A stretch of 9,359 bases of DNA from the NCBI GenBank assembly GCA_007118555.1, contig SKRJ01000277.1:1-9359 (forward strand), read 5' to 3'. Source of the stretch: Anaerolineae bacterium (GTDB lineage Bacteria > Chloroflexota > Anaerolineae > UBA1429). Below the pieces are notes generated by a model. That model saw only the letters and a list, made by a program, of their open reading frames with translations, made no database searches and was not told the origin of the DNA. The position numbers and the translations under genes were made by a program. This document shows positions 8,061-9,359 of this stretch, piece by piece (position 1 is the first letter of the stretch; each line of letters starts with the position of its first letter).

Positions 8061-9359
8061 ATGGCCCGAACCTATGTGGCCCTGGATCTGGAACTCACCG
8101 GCCTTGATCGCCGGTTGGACGAGATCATCGAGATTGCCCTGGTCCGTTTCCGTGGAACCGAGGTGCTCGAGAGCTGGTCCAGCCTTGTGCACACCAAGCG
8201 ACCGATTTCGCCACGCGTCGAGCAACTGGTGGGCATCGCCGATCGCGAGTTGGCGGATGCTCCCACCCTCGAAAGCCTGCGGTCCACGATCCTGCAACGG
8301 GTGGGCAACGCGCCCCTGATCGGGCACAGCATCGAGACCGATCTCTTTTTTCTCAAGAAACAGGGCATCCACCTGCACAATAGGGCGCTGGATACCTTTG
8401 AGCTGGCCAGCATCCTGGTGCCCGAGGCCGGCACCTACAGCCTGACGGCCCTGTGCGAGTTGCTCGGCATATCGTTGCCCGAGGCCCATCGCGCCCTCCA
8501 CGATGCCACGGCCACGCGCGAGCTCTTTTTGGCGCTCTGGGAGCGCTTTGGGGCATGGGATCTGGGCCTCCTCAAGGAGCTGCACCAGTTGGCCCAGCAG
8601 ACGGGTTGGGAACTGGCGCCCCTGCTGCAAGAGCTCATCGAGGAGAACGAGGCGCAGCCTGCCCTCCTCCTGGGCGAGCGGCCCAGCGCCCCGGCCTGGC
8701 GGCGCAGCGAATACGAGTTTGTGCCGCGGGAAAAGGACAGTTTCCCCACGCTGAACCCCGCCGACGAGCTGACGCCCATCGATCCCGAGCCGCTGGTGCG
8801 CATCCTCGAGCCGGGGGGCGCCCTGTCCCGTACCTTTGCCGGCTATGAGCACCGCCCCCAGCAGACCGAGATGCTCGAGGCGGTCGTGGAGGCGTTCAAT
8901 ACGCCCACCCACCTGCTGGTCGAGGCCGGCACCGGCACGGGCAAGTCGCTGGCCTATCTCTTGCCCGCCATACAGTTTGCGATCCAGAACGACCAGCGCG
9001 TGGTGGTCTCGTCCAACACCATCAACTTGCAGGATCAGCTCTATAGCAAGGACGTCCCCGACCTGCAGAACCTGCTGGCCACGCCCTTTCGCGCCACGAT
9101 TCTCAAGGGACGCGGCAACTATCTCTGCCTGCGTCGCCTCTCGGCCTTTCGCCGCTCGCGCCAACTGACCGTCGAGGGCGCCCGCGTGCTGGCCAAGGTG
9201 CTGGCGTGGCTGCCCCACACCCGGACGGGCGATCAGGTCGAGCTGCTCCTGGTGAACGACGAGTTCAGCGTCTGGCGCGACCTCCAGGCCACCTCCGAGA
9301 CCTGCCTGGGCGATCGTTGCCCGCATCTGGGCTCGGGGCGCTGCTTTTTCTACCGGGCG
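8061..9359 (+). CDS. dinG: DinG-type ATP-dependent DNA helicase with N-terminal DEDDh exonuclease domain; 433 residues, runs off right edge
   Basis: Predicted DNA-repair enzyme combining a 3'-5' exonuclease and a superfamily 2 XPD/DinG helicase. The exonuclease domain (about 1-165) has all DEDDh residues: Asp9 and Glu11 in ALDLELTG, Asp94 in GHSIETDLFFL, and His143 and Asp148 in AHRALHDATAT. A linker of about 90 residues follows. The helicase begins near YEHRPQQTEML (262-272), with Walker A EAGTGTGKS (288-296) and motif Ia SSNTINLQDQL. Four cysteines, Cys356, Cys415, Cys420 and Cys428, have the spacing of the DinG/XPD 4Fe-4S domain. The Walker B and motif VI regions lie beyond the window. The start at 8061 has GGAGAGAGT directly upstream. 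It is divergent from the HAD genes and unrelated to the ilv operon. Domain assignment is firm; the symbol is by family, since exonuclease fusions are also listed as DinG-like or YoaA-like. Confidence 0.9.
   Translation, partial: MARTYVALDLELTGLDRRLDEIIEIALVRFRGTEVLESWSSLVHTKRPISPRVEQLVGIADRELADAPTLESLRSTILQRVGNAPLIGHSIETDLFFLKKQGIHLHNRALDTFELASILVPEAGTYSLTALCELLGISLPEAHRALHDATATRELFLALWERFGAWDLGLLKELHQLAQQTGWELAPLLQELIEENEAQPALLLGERPSAPAWRRSEYEFVPREKDSFPTLNPADELTPIDPEPLVRILEPGGALSRTFAGYEHRPQQTEMLEAVVEAFNTPTHLLVEAGTGTGKSLAYLLPAIQFAIQNDQRVVVSSNTINLQDQLYSKDVPDLQNLLATPFRATILKGRGNYLCLRRLSAFRRSRQLTVEGARVLAKVLAWLPHTRTGDQVELLLVNDEFSVWRDLQATSETCLGDRCPHLGSGRCFFYRA

Noticed and set aside
7971..9326. 451-codon open frame on the minus strand opposite the dinG-like gene
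   Set aside because: Long, but low-complexity in Gln, Gly, Leu and Arg and without motifs. The plus strand encodes clear exonuclease and helicase motifs over the same bases.

Overview
The window is a GC-rich bacterial segment in which most of the sequence is a branched-chain amino acid operon on the minus strand. Gene order, the citramalate synthase type, the DinG layout and the short GGG-stem repeats suggest a Chloroflexota-like bacterium. This is an inference from content; no marker gene is present to prove it.

Layout in the direction of transcription on the minus strand: a promoter at 6290-6318 and a leader region (6283 to 5980) precede ilvD (4297-5979), ilvB (2571-4253), ilvN (2015-2542), ilvC (957-1952) and a cimA-type citramalate synthase (start at 802, running off the left edge). 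Gaps are 43, 28, 62 and 154 bp. IlvB/IlvN make acetolactate or acetohydroxybutyrate, IlvC reduces and isomerises it, and IlvD dehydrates it. CimA supplies the 2-oxobutyrate precursor for isoleucine from pyruvate and acetyl-CoA.

The most notable element is the ilv leader. It has a good sigma-70-type promoter and a ribosome-binding site. A 31-codon ORF follows (6162-6257, minus), with 10 of residues 10-20 being Ile, Leu or Val. Next come mutually exclusive RNA pairings (1:2, 2:3, 3:4), the last being a perfect 9-bp terminator stem with a U run. This is a complete ribosome-mediated attenuator of the ilvL type. The promoter also carries two identical 10-bp direct repeats exactly 21 bp apart.

Upstream, two HAD-family phosphatase genes (7133-7903 and 6364-7140, minus, overlapping by 8 bp) form a small operon with its own promoter. 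No terminator is visible between them and the ilv promoter, so the ilv attenuator may also stop their read-through. Divergent from them, a DinG-type gene begins at 8061 on the plus strand and runs off the right edge. It joins a DEDDh 3'-5' exonuclease domain to an XPD/DinG-like helicase that keeps the four iron-sulphur cysteines. The two partial edge genes are recognised by direct translation.

The 154-bp gap between ilvC and cimA holds two tandem hairpins with different 8-bp stems but the same six-base loop, apparently a small interspersed repeat. Long open frames antisense to ilvB, ilvD and dinG are shadows of high-GC coding sequence.
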